Notes under the pieces: model-generated
Told to the model about the DNA's origin: nothing
Database searches by the model: none
What the model saw: only the letters and a program-made list of their open reading frames with translations
Position numbers and translations under genes: made by a program
Shown here: positions 22,692 to 33,669 of the stretch, piece by piece
How positions within the stretch are numbered: the stretch's first letter is position 1
Layout: every line of letters begins with the position of its first letter
Assembly: GCA_009801085.1 (NCBI GenBank)
Contig: VNWV01000001.1
Coordinates: forward strand, 6,076,001-6,140,000
Reading direction: 5' to 3'
Length of the DNA: 64,000 nt
From: Lasiodiplodia sp. COLG20
Lineage: Eukaryota; Ascomycota; Dothideomycetes; Botryosphaeriales; Botryosphaeriaceae

Positions 22692-23720
22692 TTAGACAGT
22701 AGTAGCCGGGGTAGACTCGGCGTTGGTGACGTTGGAGGGATTGGTGCCATTGGTGGCGCCATTGGTCGCAGCATTGGTTTGGCCGTTGGTGGCGCTCTTC
22801 TTCTCGTGACCGACCATGCCGCCAGTGACAGCAGGGTCCTCGTCATAGTCACGAATTCGGAGACCAAGGCGTGCAGGGTCGATATTGCGGTGGCCGAAGA
22901 TCAGCAAAGCGCCAAAGACAGGCTTGGCGAGAAGATCAAGAATTCCGTAGAAGACAGCCTCGGAGTCGGGAGCAATGATGTTTCCCCCCTCGCAAACACC
23001 CCAAGCAATGGGGTAGCAGATCCAGAGGAGGGTGGTGAGCGAGCCGCACATGAGGAAGACGCGGCCAACGTCGTTACCGAGGCGGTTGGCATGGATGCGG
23101 GCTTCCCATGCGAGCTGGTAAACAATGTAAACAAGAGCGGCGCATCCTGAGGAAGAGTTAGCGTGTGTCATTACAATCTTGCTTTACTGTGACCACATAC
23201 CGAATGCAAAATAGCCCCACTTGTAAGAACTCCTGACGAGCGCGCCAACGAGACCAGTGACAATCATGACCCAATCGACAAAAATAACCCAGAGAAGCGT
23301 GGGCCAGGGCATTCCAGCAGTGAGTAGAAGGTCCATGAGCAGAAGAGGAGTGGTAATAAACCAGTCAATGTAGCGGACATAGAAGATTTCGCGATTCACG
23401 CCGCGGACTCTGTGGTCGCCGCGGCGGAATTGGACGTCGATGGGAGTCCAACCGAGATTTGAGGCCATAGAAAAGTAGGCAACAGCAGCAGTCAGAGTGA
23501 CGGCTGCAGTGATGTAGTGGAAAATGCGGTGCTGGCGAGGCTTGGTAAGGGCCAGTCCAGTGAAGATGAAGGTGGTCAGAGCCATGACAGCAGTGACGGC
23601 CCAATACCAGTCGGAGCCGTGGGTGGTAATAGCAATGTCAGCACTCTTGCCATTGACGAGGTTTGGGTTGGTGCGCAGAGCGTCGTTGCGACGACGCTCA
23701 AAGTGGTTCAGGTAGTTCAT
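22692..23720 (-). CDS. carO: fungal rhodopsin, CarO-type light-driven proton pump
   Basis: Exons complement(22692..23146, 23201..23720), 324 residues, seven membrane helices; the 54-bp intron (GTATGT/CAG) joins YFAFG to CAALVYI. Helix C reads RYIDWFITTPLLLMD: Asp119 and Asp130 match bacteriorhodopsin D85 (proton acceptor) and D96 (proton donor), so an efficient pump rather than a sensor is predicted. Helix G has DLLAKPVFGAL, with retinal-binding Lys248. The N-terminal NGKSADIAITTHGSDWYWAV and the HRNIDPARLGLRIRDYDEDP tail block are typical of ascomycete CarO/LR proteins. The C-terminus carries ATNG-like repeats. Its neighbours carB, carRA and carX supply the retinal, as in the Fusarium car cluster. 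Confidence 0.95.
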
Positions 23721-26343
23721 GTTGGTGTCGACGCGCTGAGAGCAAGATGAGGATCTCTGGGGATGGGAGGAGTGTCGGACAAGATGGCCGGGGAGCTACA
23801 GAGCAGATTATAAAATGAGCAAAACAAAGCTCGAAGACTGCGCGTATGACGTCTCATGGCCGCTTTAACGGGCGGCGCATGCAATAATCAATCAGTGTCG
23901 TTGTTCCCGCGTCTGGGCCGGGGCGGGCGGCAGCAACACAGAACACAATTAGTGATAGCACTCCAATCCGGCAGGGGCCGAGACCCGCCTCAGATGTGAA
24001 TGGGCGGTCGGCGGCATACTGAGGGCCGATTGGGAGCAGACATGTAGATGGTGGTGACGAGCCGTCTATGATGCAAAGTGGTCGGTGCTCTGGAGCATTT
24101 GGCGCTAGACAGGGGGAGCTCCTACCTAAGCTTTGTGGATCGGCGGCCTAGCGCGAGTCAGTGCTTGTCGCGCCGTCGCATGATGTCCATCAACCCCTCC
24201 GCTGCAAACGTCGCTCCCCCAGTCCTACCCGTCCCGCTGCGAGTGCCCGCAGCCTCTGTCCGCACCCTCAATTCGCAGTGCCGCCGCCTTAAGCGATTTT
24301 CGGTCTGCTGCGGTGCTTCGCGTCTGAGCACGCATCACATGGCTGAACTCGTGATATCACATCGCGATTATCAAGAGGCCGAGGGCCGTTGCTGCATTTC
24401 TTTTGACGGCATGAGGTCCGGGGCCGCGCTGGTGTCGTTGATGCGGCAGTCGGCAGGAGTTTCCAACAGCGAGCGAGCGGAGAACAGCCGCAGTCCATCG
24501 GGCTAGACCGAGACCTGAGCCAGAAGCCTCGTGCTGACCCTAGAGGCCGCGGTTATGGCGCGCGCTTGTTGCCCCGGCTTCGTGCCGTCCTCCGCGAGAA
24601 CCCACTGCTGCACGCCGCCGAACTCGGCTCGACCCCGATCGCTTGTCTCCCGAGACGCCCGAACCAACACCTCTCAGCATACTCTTGCTAACCACCTCCG
24701 TGAACATCACACCACAGAATCTCTGTCACGAGATTAATCTGATGCACTTCTTGCTCCCGATCGCCAATATCACATTGTGCATCACACTTTTCGCCCGTTC
24801 CTCCATCAACTCGACACGTCCGAGCAATACCCGAGCGTTCCCTGGAAAATAGCTTCTTGGCTTTCTCCAGAAACTCTGGAGTCTAGTCGGCCGAACAGAT
24901 CACTGCCCAATTGCGCGGAGCTTGGGCGACGGTGTCTATTCGACAGAGCAGCAGTATCACCTAGCCGATTATCAAAAGAAAACAGAACCGGCAAGACGAC
25001 CGACTCATCAAAAGCGGTCAAAGGAATGCATTTCTCCGCAATGCTAGGAAATAATATACTTCCGCTTTAATCCCCGCTTCACGCTGATTTGACATCTGAC
25101 AATCCCTACCGCCGCAGTGTCTCAGTTCTCCTCAACCACCACATTCTGAGACCACCGCCATTATACAAATCACCAAATGCCGCCTTGAGCTAATCACGAG
25201 ATTACCATGACCATAACTCTCACGGCTCTAAATTGACCCGCAATTCCTTGGCAGAAAACGGAAAGCTTCTACTTGGCGATGGGCGGGCCACTCCACTCCC
25301 TTCCCTGCATGCCAAGAAGAGGGGAAGGCAGAGCGGACAACGTGCACGACAGAATACCAATCGCCCATGTCCATGCGCTGTTGCCTCTCTTCCACATACA
25401 GCGAAACGTGCGGAACCAAAGACAGCCGAACAACGGACCAAGTCTTACCGAACAAATACCCCTGCATGTTGATTTCCAACGCGATCAACCCATGCCATCG
25501 ATCTTAACCCTCTTCAGCGCATGTCAGCAGACGCGTTCTTTCCCACCGCAAGATATCACCGAGGGGAAAAGAAATCCCGAATTTCTGGAGACTTCTGTGG
25601 CCAAGTGAGGATGGAGTCACTTCTTTTTCCTTGCTAGCACCGTTAGAGAATTGCAACGGCCATCGCGATCTCAGCCCGAGATTCCGGCGATTTTCTGTTA
25701 TTGTGACTCAAACTCCCGCCATTGGCGTCGACATGCGGCGCTTTGCATATTCTGGTGCTGCTATGAGTGAGTTGGGTGAGATTTTGGGCGCCACTGCCTG
25801 TCGCTCCCGCCCGCTTAGACTTCCCGTCTGCGCTATCTCAATTACGTGCTTGCTAATATAGTCCGTCAGGTATAGGGCTTTTCTGCAGCCTCGCTTCGTA
25901 AGCCTCGTGCTGCAGATAATGTGAAAGGATAGACACGGATGTTGAGTGGGGACGCGTGGTTGCCTACGCCGCGAATGTGAGGGAAGAAAGAAGAAATAGG
26001 TGATTGGAAAAGTCATCTGGGCAGCAGCGGATTGGAGAAAGATATTCCGAGGGTTCCGGCGCCGGCGTGAATAGTCTGCACGACATTCCGCTTCTCTACA
26101 TTTGCTGCAGAGGAAGACAGAGTACTCACATTATTAAGATGAGACTGGTTACAGCTACGGCTGTTCCAATGTAGAATTATTAAAGTAGGCAATATTGAAT
26201 CTAATAAGCTGAACGGACTGTTACCTACAGATATTGATGCATATTCCGCGGCAAGGAGTAAGCCAGCCGTAGGTACATGCTGATGGCTAACAACTAGCCG
26301 ATCGCCGCATCAACTAAGAAACGAAGCCAAAAAGTCTCCAAGC
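23721..26343. other. 2.6-kb gene-poor spacer inside the car cluster
   Basis: This is the longest spacer of the central region. Its left part must hold the carO promoter and its right part the carB 3' end. Short GC-rich open frames (for example 24078-24506 and 25631-26016) have no recognisable domain and no splice-consistent continuation. The part from 26100 to 26290 is AT-rich. No transposon remnant or inverted repeat was recognised. Confidence 0.45.
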
Positions 26344-28297
26344 TCACCAATCCCGCCCAAGCCTCAACCACGCGCCAGACTCGCCGCTCAGTCCCTCTTC
26401 GCCACCAACAACGGCGGCGTCCGTGGCAAGCGTGAAGGCGCCCAGCACAGCCAAAAGCAGCACCGCGATCTGAAGCAGCAACCACAGGAAACCGCCGCCG
26501 CCCCCTTCCACGCGGTCGATGCCCTCCTTTTCGGCCCCTTTCTTCCCCCTTGATGCAGCAAACACAGTGCTGCTGCCGCTTTCCCACGGCACTGTCATGC
26601 GGTCATCCCCGATGACCTGCTCAGTAGTGATCTTACTGCCGGCCAAGCAGATGGGGACACCGGTGCCTGGGTGGGTGCTGGCGCCGACGAAGTAGAGGCC
26701 CCTGACCGAGGGATGGCGGGTCTTCGGGCGGAAGGACAGGACGTTGAAGAAGGAGTGGCTGAGACCGAGGATGGCGCCGCGGTCAAGGTTGAAGCGGGCC
26801 TCCCAGTCGGCCGGCGTGTTGACGCGCTCGTTCACGATCAAAGGGGCGATATCAGCGCCTGTGCGCGCGCGGATGGTGCGCAGGACTGTGGTGCGGGCCA
26901 GGGTGAGCATCTGTTGCCAGTCTTGGGTTGGAGTGGCCGAGTTGGGGGTAGTTGAGGGCGAGGGGGGAACGAGATGGCCGACTGGGACGAGGACGATGAT
27001 GGCGTCTTTGTCGCGCGGGGCGGCGGACGGATCGATACGCGATGGCACATTAACGTAGAAGGAGGGCTCTTCGGGGATCTGCTGATGCTTGAAGATGTTG
27101 TCAAAACTTGAGCGGTACTCGTCTGCGAGGAAGATATTGTGGGCTTTAAGCTCGGGCACGGTGCGCGAGAGTGACCAGTAGAAGGATATGCTGCTGCACG
27201 AGGCGGGTCGCTTGGAGAGTGATCGCGCGTATGAGGTCTGTGGAAGGAGGTTGTTGTAGGCGTAGACGAGGTCGGAGTTGTTGATCACGACATCTGCAGG
27301 AATTGTCTCGCCTGAGGCGAGAACGACGCCAGTTGCTCTGCGTTGGTCAGGCGAGAGGGCGATGCTGGATACGGGCGTGGATAGGCGATATTCTACGCCC
27401 AATCGTTGTCCGACTTCGACGAGTGCTTCAATGACCTACCTAATATTAGCAGTTTGGTCGATTACTCGTTATCCCATATGAGGCTCACCTTATGAAAACC
27501 TCCCTGAGGATACCAGATGCCTTCGGCCAGTTCTGTATATTGCAGCAAGCTGTAGGTTCCGGGAGCATCAAAAGGACTCATGCCCATGTACATGCTGGCA
27601 AAAGTGAAGACTCGTCTTAATCTCTCGGTCCAGAAGTACTTCGATGCTCTGCTGTAGATGCTTTCAAACGGATGAAGCTCAATCAGGTGCTTCAGGAAAC
27701 TTGGCCGCGCCATGCTTAGCAGCGTTGTGAAATTACGCTTCAAGACGTGGGTCACACTGAGCTCGTAATGGCGGTGGGCTTCGGCTAGGAAAGCCAAGTA
27801 GCGCTCAAAGCCATCTTTGCCCTCCCATTTCTCAATCTGCTTCTTCATGCGGGCCAAGTCGGTAGACAGCTCGAAGTTGTGGCCGTCGCCAAACCAGAGG
27901 CTGTAGTTTGGATCGCATTTGGTCAGATGAACACCTTCGGCTTCAAGCGAAGTACCTAGGTCATGAAATGCCTCGGCAAAGAGATTCGGCAAGAGGAGCA
28001 ACGAGGGTCCTTGGTCAAATCGCTGAAGAGCGTATCAGTGCATTCTTCTCTAGAGAGGGACACAAAACCGGACGTAGCCATCATGGTGGATCAACGAGCA
28101 CCGTCCACCAGTGAAGTCGTTCTTCTCAACAACCGTGACGGCGTAACCGGCCCTTGCGAGACGCGCCGCGGTTGCAACGCCGCCCACGCCGGCGCCTGAA
28201 TCAGTTAGTTACCCGGCGAAAAGGCCATTGAGAGCGCGGCAGCCTGCATTTACGAACCGATGATAACTGCCGTCCTCTGATGAGCCTTCTCGACCAT
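26344..28297 (-). CDS. carB: phytoene desaturase CarB (CrtI type)
   Basis: Exons complement(26344..27435, 27489..28022, 28074..28195, 28258..28297), 595 residues. The enzyme introduces four or five double bonds into phytoene to give lycopene and, in neurosporaxanthin makers, 3,4-didehydro products. The FAD-binding N-terminus VIIGAGVGGVATAARLARAG is complete only after splicing; it is followed by VTVVEKNDFTGGRCS. GYRFDQGPSLLLLPNLF spans intron 2. The CrtI signature SFFNVLSFRPKTRHPSVRGLYFVGASTHPGTGVP precedes the end when read in two parts, and a hydrophobic C-terminal segment (FLWLLLQIAVLLLAVLG) suggests membrane attachment. Intron 2 needs an unusual GTCCGG donor; the others are GTTCGT and GTGAGC. 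It lies 305 bp downstream of carRA on the same strand. Confidence 0.93.
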
Positions 28298-28602
28298 TGC
28301 TGACAATTCTCTGATGCTGGAAACTCGAACGAACAGCGATTGGGGCTGGTAGCATTATAGTCGACGACATGACGTCTCAGAGCCGGCTGGCCGCTCTAGC
28401 GCGCCGGAAGCACAGACCGGCGCCATCCCCACCTGCTTCAGGATCGCTGCAGGGATCTAGGCACCGTGATTGTTAAGCGGCTAGAGCCTCTTAAATCTCT
28501 GAAAGAATGTGGTCAGATGGTTGCATGATACTAATGTCTAACAACGTGGGTATCTCCGGACCGATGCAAATCAACACATGCACTACACATTACCCACTTC
28601 CG

Positions 28603-30647
28603 TCAAGCCCTGCCTTTTCTGAGCGCCTTCCATGCCACCATTATCCTCCTCCGCTTTGGGACAGTAGCCCTGCCTTCTCGTACCCTGAAACCATCTTCTC
28701 TGATGACCCGCCCAATCTCCATGTAGCTCTCGACTGCCACGCGCATTGGACCCCTGGCTTCATCAGGAAGCTCTTCGATGGCCTCCTTAGCATCCGCATA
28801 AATGTAGAACGCGCGGTTGAGTAGTTGAAGCCGGAGCTCCTCCACTCGCGTGCCTTGAGGATTCTTGATGATGGCCGGAGGCGTGAGTTCCTTCTCCGCA
28901 ATCCAGTCCAAAGGAATGTACACGCGTTGAATCTGCGCATCGACCGCAATGTCGCGCGAGATATTTACATATTGCAAGGCCACGCCCATCCTCGACCCGG
29001 CCTCAATCAGTCGCTGCCTTTTCTCCGTGGATGCATCGGATGGCAAATGATGGAAGACCAGTTCCAGTAGCGAATGCGCAACCGTGCCAGCAACACGCTC
29101 CCCATAAAGGTCCAAGTCTGCGACCGTCTGAATGGGATATTTTGATGACTTACCGTTAGTCAAGGCAAACCCAAGGTCCATTTCGAATCCATCCAGCATG
29201 TCGTACAGCGGCTTTCTGGAGAGGTACGAAGTGGGGAGAAACTTGAGGGCTGATTGAGCAGCACTAGGGAACTTGATTTCGATGTAATCCTGGAGTAGGG
29301 TTTTCTCCTCCATATTTTTGTATGAAAGGTCAAGGTACATGCGTAACTTGCGGATCCATTCCCGAGATTCCTTGGAATCTGCAGCGTTGTCGATTAGGTC
29401 GTCGGCTACGCGGCAGAAAGAGTATCTGTGCACCGATATAAGCAACTGGATACTTTGATTCGGAGGATAGGAGCTTACAGGAGAATCAGGTCAATCCGAA
29501 GGCGGCCTTGGAATGTGCCACTTGCAAGGTAAAAACTTCGACTTTTGCGCCTGAGTCGATCGACAGCTTCTCGAAGAGCATGAAGATACGCTTCGTCGTA
29601 GGTAGATGCAGGCTTGATCAGAGCGCGAACTAGAAGAGCCGGTGAAGGCCATGCTGGAATAGCAGGGAAATCCTGCCGACATGTGTGCAGAACAGCCAGC
29701 GCATTATCGAATGCTACCAAACCGAAGACAATTAGAGTATTTGTAGTGAGAAAGAAAAAAGCTTCCCTAAAATTCAAGTCAGTTTGTATCTCTTGAGGCT
29801 GTTGGAAAATACCCACTCCACCTCCAGGCCAGGCCACAGGTGGAAGCCCAGTTTGGTACCAGTCTCAATGACCCATGTTCCACGCCTCAGGGCCAGGGTA
29901 TCAACAATCCAGAGGTAAAATGTGGGCACCGCAATAGGCCAAAGAGAACTGGACCAGGGGATTCCAATGATAAACTGATACGCAAGACTCCTATCTCCAG
30001 TCAGTTCTGAAATGCTTCTGGAGGAGAAGTGAAAATATACCACAAAAGCAGCAGGAAGGGAAATGCCCAAAGTATAATCAATCCCATATATGTACCGCGA
30101 CCTCCAGTCTTCACCAAGCGCGCGCTCAGGCCAATTCCCAGGGCTAACACAGCTTGACCAGCCCATTGATATCGTTTCCAGGATGACCTCTTTCCGTTTG
30201 GCGCCTTGAAATGCCCTGGTTTGGCTCGCATGTATACGGGGAAAAAGACGGGCTTGCTGAGTAGAAGATACAGCAAAGAAGTATTGTAGGTCTGGATGAC
30301 AAAAAAGAAAACTTCTTCGGCGGGGATGTCGAGTAGCTTAGGCCCCACGATGGCGCTGGCGGGGTATGTCCATACTCGGGTTCGTATGAGATAGGAGTCC
30401 CAGGGAATGGTAGAGACAACGGCGATCTGAGTGGGTCAGAGAAGAAAGGTCAATGGCGCGAGGCGCATACTAACAGTTACGAGGAAGAGGATTTTATACA
30501 CATCGAGCCGGGTGAGCAGCGGGTGGTAAAGAAAGGTCAGGGCTACCGCGGGCGGGATGGTGTATTTGAGATGTCTGACTGCAGGTTAGAAGTCAATTGG
30601 GATGGCTGCAGGCTTCATACTCACACAAGGGCATAGTCGTAACCCAT
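28603..30647 (-). CDS. carRA: bifunctional lycopene cyclase/phytoene synthase CarRA
   Basis: Exons complement(28603..29425, 29479..29766, 29817..29990, 30041..30426, 30475..30574, 30625..30647), 597 residues. The N-terminal ~240 residues are the membrane-bound lycopene cyclase (two CrtYc/d-type repeats: [21 protein letters not shown] and [19 protein letters not shown], the second formed across intron 4). Residues 250-597 are the phytoene synthase, with aspartate-rich sites ADDLID (332-336) and NISRDIAVD (482-486), which bind the Mg-diphosphate of geranylgeranyl diphosphate. The first exon encodes only MGYDYALV. Exon frames all close without stops. The fused enzyme is unique to fungi and gives beta-carotene together with CarB. 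It is divergent from carX. Confidence 0.94.
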
Positions 30648-31316
30648 TGCTCGCTATGGAGGTCGAGGTGCTACCAGGCCATTACCCGGAGGATGGCGAG
30701 TCGAGATTGAGGCAAGGAAAGGCCGAAGGCGACAGAGTACGGGACCGAAGGCGGGGGCGAACTCTGGTGCGGAAGTCAATTGCTTGCGGGCGGGCAGGGC
30801 GCGGAGTCGGCGATCGTCATGGTGTTGAGGTTTGGCGGGCACGCGGCTCTCTTTTCCGGAGCGGTCTCGGACGGAAACGCGCTATTCACGGCCGGAAGGA
30901 CAGGTCAAGACGCGCTAAAGCGGCGCGAGGTTCGAGAGTGATGGGGCAGGGGTGGCAGGGGCGCCCGGAGCTGCGGGCGGTGGACGGAATGCAGCCTGCT
31001 CCCGCTCCTCATTCTGACATCATCACCGCCGCCGCGAATCTCTAGCCGCGACGCATTGCCCCGCTTGGCCGCTGTTGAGCTGCATGCCAAACCGCACCGT
31101 CCACATCGAGCATTCACATGCCCATGTGCCACGCGCCTGCTATCCGCTGCCCGCCGCCCATTCCCGCTTGTCGTCGTCATGCTGTTCTCTGTGTGCCCGC
31201 TCTTTGTCATAGCCGACATCACGTCGCGGTAGCACCACCTCAATGCTGGCCGCACCCGCCATGAGCCGTTGAAAGCTTGTGCGCGCCCTTCTGCTTCGGC
31301 TGCTGTACTCTTGCAA
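30648..31316. promoter_or_regulatory. carRA-carX bidirectional promoter
   Basis: The start codons of carRA (minus) and carX (plus) are 669 bp apart, so one shared region should drive both. In Fusarium the car genes are induced together by light through the White Collar photoreceptor; the arrangement makes that plausible, but I did not identify a definite light-response element by eye. The sequence is GC-rich with CGATC/GATC-type words scattered in it. Confidence 0.55.
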
Positions 31317-33530
31317 ATGTCTGCAAACATGTCACAGCCTGCTGGCAGCTCCAAGAAACATCCGTACGTGGCGACTTCCCCTAGAGGGCGCTGACAGCTG
31401 ACCCGGAAAAGATATCTTTCAGGCAACTATGCGCCCGTCAAGCAGACACGACAATTGACACCGTGCACTTACACTGGCTCCATCCCCGAGGAACTCGTTG
31501 GTGGCCAGTATGTCCGCAATGGAGGCAATCCTATCTCCAACGAGGAACTTGGCCGTGATGCCCATTGGTTCGACGGAGATGGCATGCTTGCCGGCGTGTT
31601 GTTCGAGCGTGCTGAGGATGGCCGGGTTCGGCCTCAATTTGTCGCCCAATTTGTCTTGACCGACTTGCTGCTCTCCTCGCTGTCAAATCCGGCATTGCGA
31701 TTCCCGATTCTGCCGAGCATTGCGACACTGGTTAACCCGCTGTCTTCTCTCCTGACAATCATGTCGCGGATCATGAGAACCGTCTTCCTAGTCATCCTCT
31801 CGCATTTGCCAGGTTCTCGCCAAGCTATCAAGAAAATCAGCGTGGCAAACACGGCCATCTATTACCACGACGGCCGCGCATTAGCAACGTGTGAGAGCGG
31901 CCCTCCTATCAGAGTCTCGCTGCCTGACTTGAGCTCCATTGGCTGGTTCAATGGTAGCTCGGCCGAGGGAGAGCCGGGGAGGAAGACTGACGAGATCGGC
32001 TTTGGGGGGAAAGGTCTGCTGAGTTTCATGAAAGAATGGACTACCGGCCATCCGAAAGTCGACCCTGTAACCAACGAGATGATTCTCTACCACTGTACCT
32101 TTGCTCCTCCATACATACATTACTCGGTTCTCCCAGCTACGAAAGACTCCATTCGGAATGCGCCACCTGACTCACGATTAATCAACATGCCGGTCTCTGG
32201 AGTTTCTGGTGCCAAAATGATGCACGACTTTGGAGTTTCGCGAAAGCACACAATCATCATGGACCTTCCTTTGACCTTGGACCCTTTTAACCTCGTCAAG
32301 AATAAGCCTATTGTCTCATATGACCCCACGGCACCCTCACGGTTCGGTGTGTTCCCGCGACGGGATCCATCTCACGTCCACTGGTTCGAGACCTCGGCGT
32401 GCTGCATCTTTCACACGGCCAATGCTTGGGACTTCGAGGACAAGTCTGGAGATATCTGCTCAGTCAATCTTCTTGCCTGCAGGCTTACATCAGCCACACT
32501 TGTTTACAGTGCGGGTAACGTTCCCCTTCCCAAGGTTAAGAAGAGACTGGCGGAAGAACGCAACAAACGGCTGTCTTTCTTTGACAAATACGACTTCGAC
32601 GATACAGATACCGCCGTTGGCGGTGTTTCATTTCCAGAGTCTAGTGGATTTGATGCTGCGCCAGATCTCGAGTGTCCTCGCCAGGAGACTGAGCCGCTTA
32701 TCCAACCACTTACCCAGATCGAACCCAAGCCAGAAGCAGACGCCATCGACAATGAAGCAATCTCCTCTTTGTTTAATGAAGAAGAGCAATGCCGTCTGTA
32801 CTATTATTCCTTTATTCTTCCTTCTCGGTCCTCACCACAGCGAATCGCCGTGCAATATGCACTTTCCGCCGTCCCCTTCGAATTTCCTACAGTTAACCCA
32901 GGTTATGCGATGCGCTTCGCTCGTTACATCTACGGCTGTAGCACTAGTTCTTCGTCTTTTGGTGCCGCGCTTGGCAAAGCCGCCAAAGTTGACGTTCTGG
33001 TTAAATTAGACGTGCAGACCCTCATCGCACGTGGCCAGCAGCACCCACCAGTTCCGATCACTGGTTGTGTAGACAGACGGACGGTATCCCAAGTGCTACA
33101 ACAGCAAGCTAAGCTCGACGACCCGAACGATCCGGTGCGGTGCTTCAAGATGCCTGACCGCTGGTTTGCGCAGGAAGCACGGTTTGTGCCGAGGCGAAGC
33201 GCTCTTGACGAAGATGACGGTTACCTGCTCTTCTACGTATTCGATGAGAACCAGCTGAACGAAGACGGTGAGGCCGGCACAGATACTGTGAGCGAACTCT
33301 GGGTTCTAGATGCGAGGAGCATGCGGGATGTTGTCGCGAAGATCAAACTCCCACAACGTGTTCCGTATGGTTTACACGGAGAGTGGTTCAGCGAGATTCA
33401 GATCAGGGAGCAAAGGCCGTTCGAGAAGGTAAGATGTGTAGATACCGTCATGAAAGACAGAGGGGAAGAGAAAGGCCTATGGAGGGTATGGATGGGTGTA
33501 AGGCGGAGCTTGGAACGGTTGTTGGCGTGA
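31317..33530 (+). CDS. carX: carotenoid cleavage oxygenase CarX (retinal-forming)
   Basis: Exons 31317..31363 and 31412..33530, 721 residues; splicing (GTACGT/AAAAG) joins KKHP to YLSGNYAPVKQ. It belongs to the RPE65/CCD family of Fe(II) dioxygenases. The four iron-binding histidines can be placed: GHPKVDP (His229), MHDFG (His287), CIFHTANAWDF (His350) and PYGLHGEWF (His671). YVRNGGNP and HWFDGDGML near the start are further family blocks. CarX in Fusarium cleaves beta-carotene symmetrically to two retinals; location next to carRA and near carO supports that over the torulene-cleaving CarT. No membrane segment is certain, but two hydrophobic stretches (about residues 85-130) may dock to membrane. 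MSANMSQ has a second in-frame ATG at 31329. Confidence 0.93.
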
Positions 33531-33669
33531 TCAACAGCCTAGAAACCCTATCTTATTCGAGAGTTAAGTTGGACAGTACGGTAATAAGTACACCTTCGGC
33601 ATGGATTCTTGGCATATATATACTCCTTACAGTCTAATACGGGGGCCTTAATTGTAATACATCCATAGT

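Noticed and set aside
22730..22800. Short tandem repeat (ATTGGTGGCGCC-like)
   Set aside because: It lies inside carO and encodes the ATNG repeats of the rhodopsin tail; a coding repeat, not a separate element.
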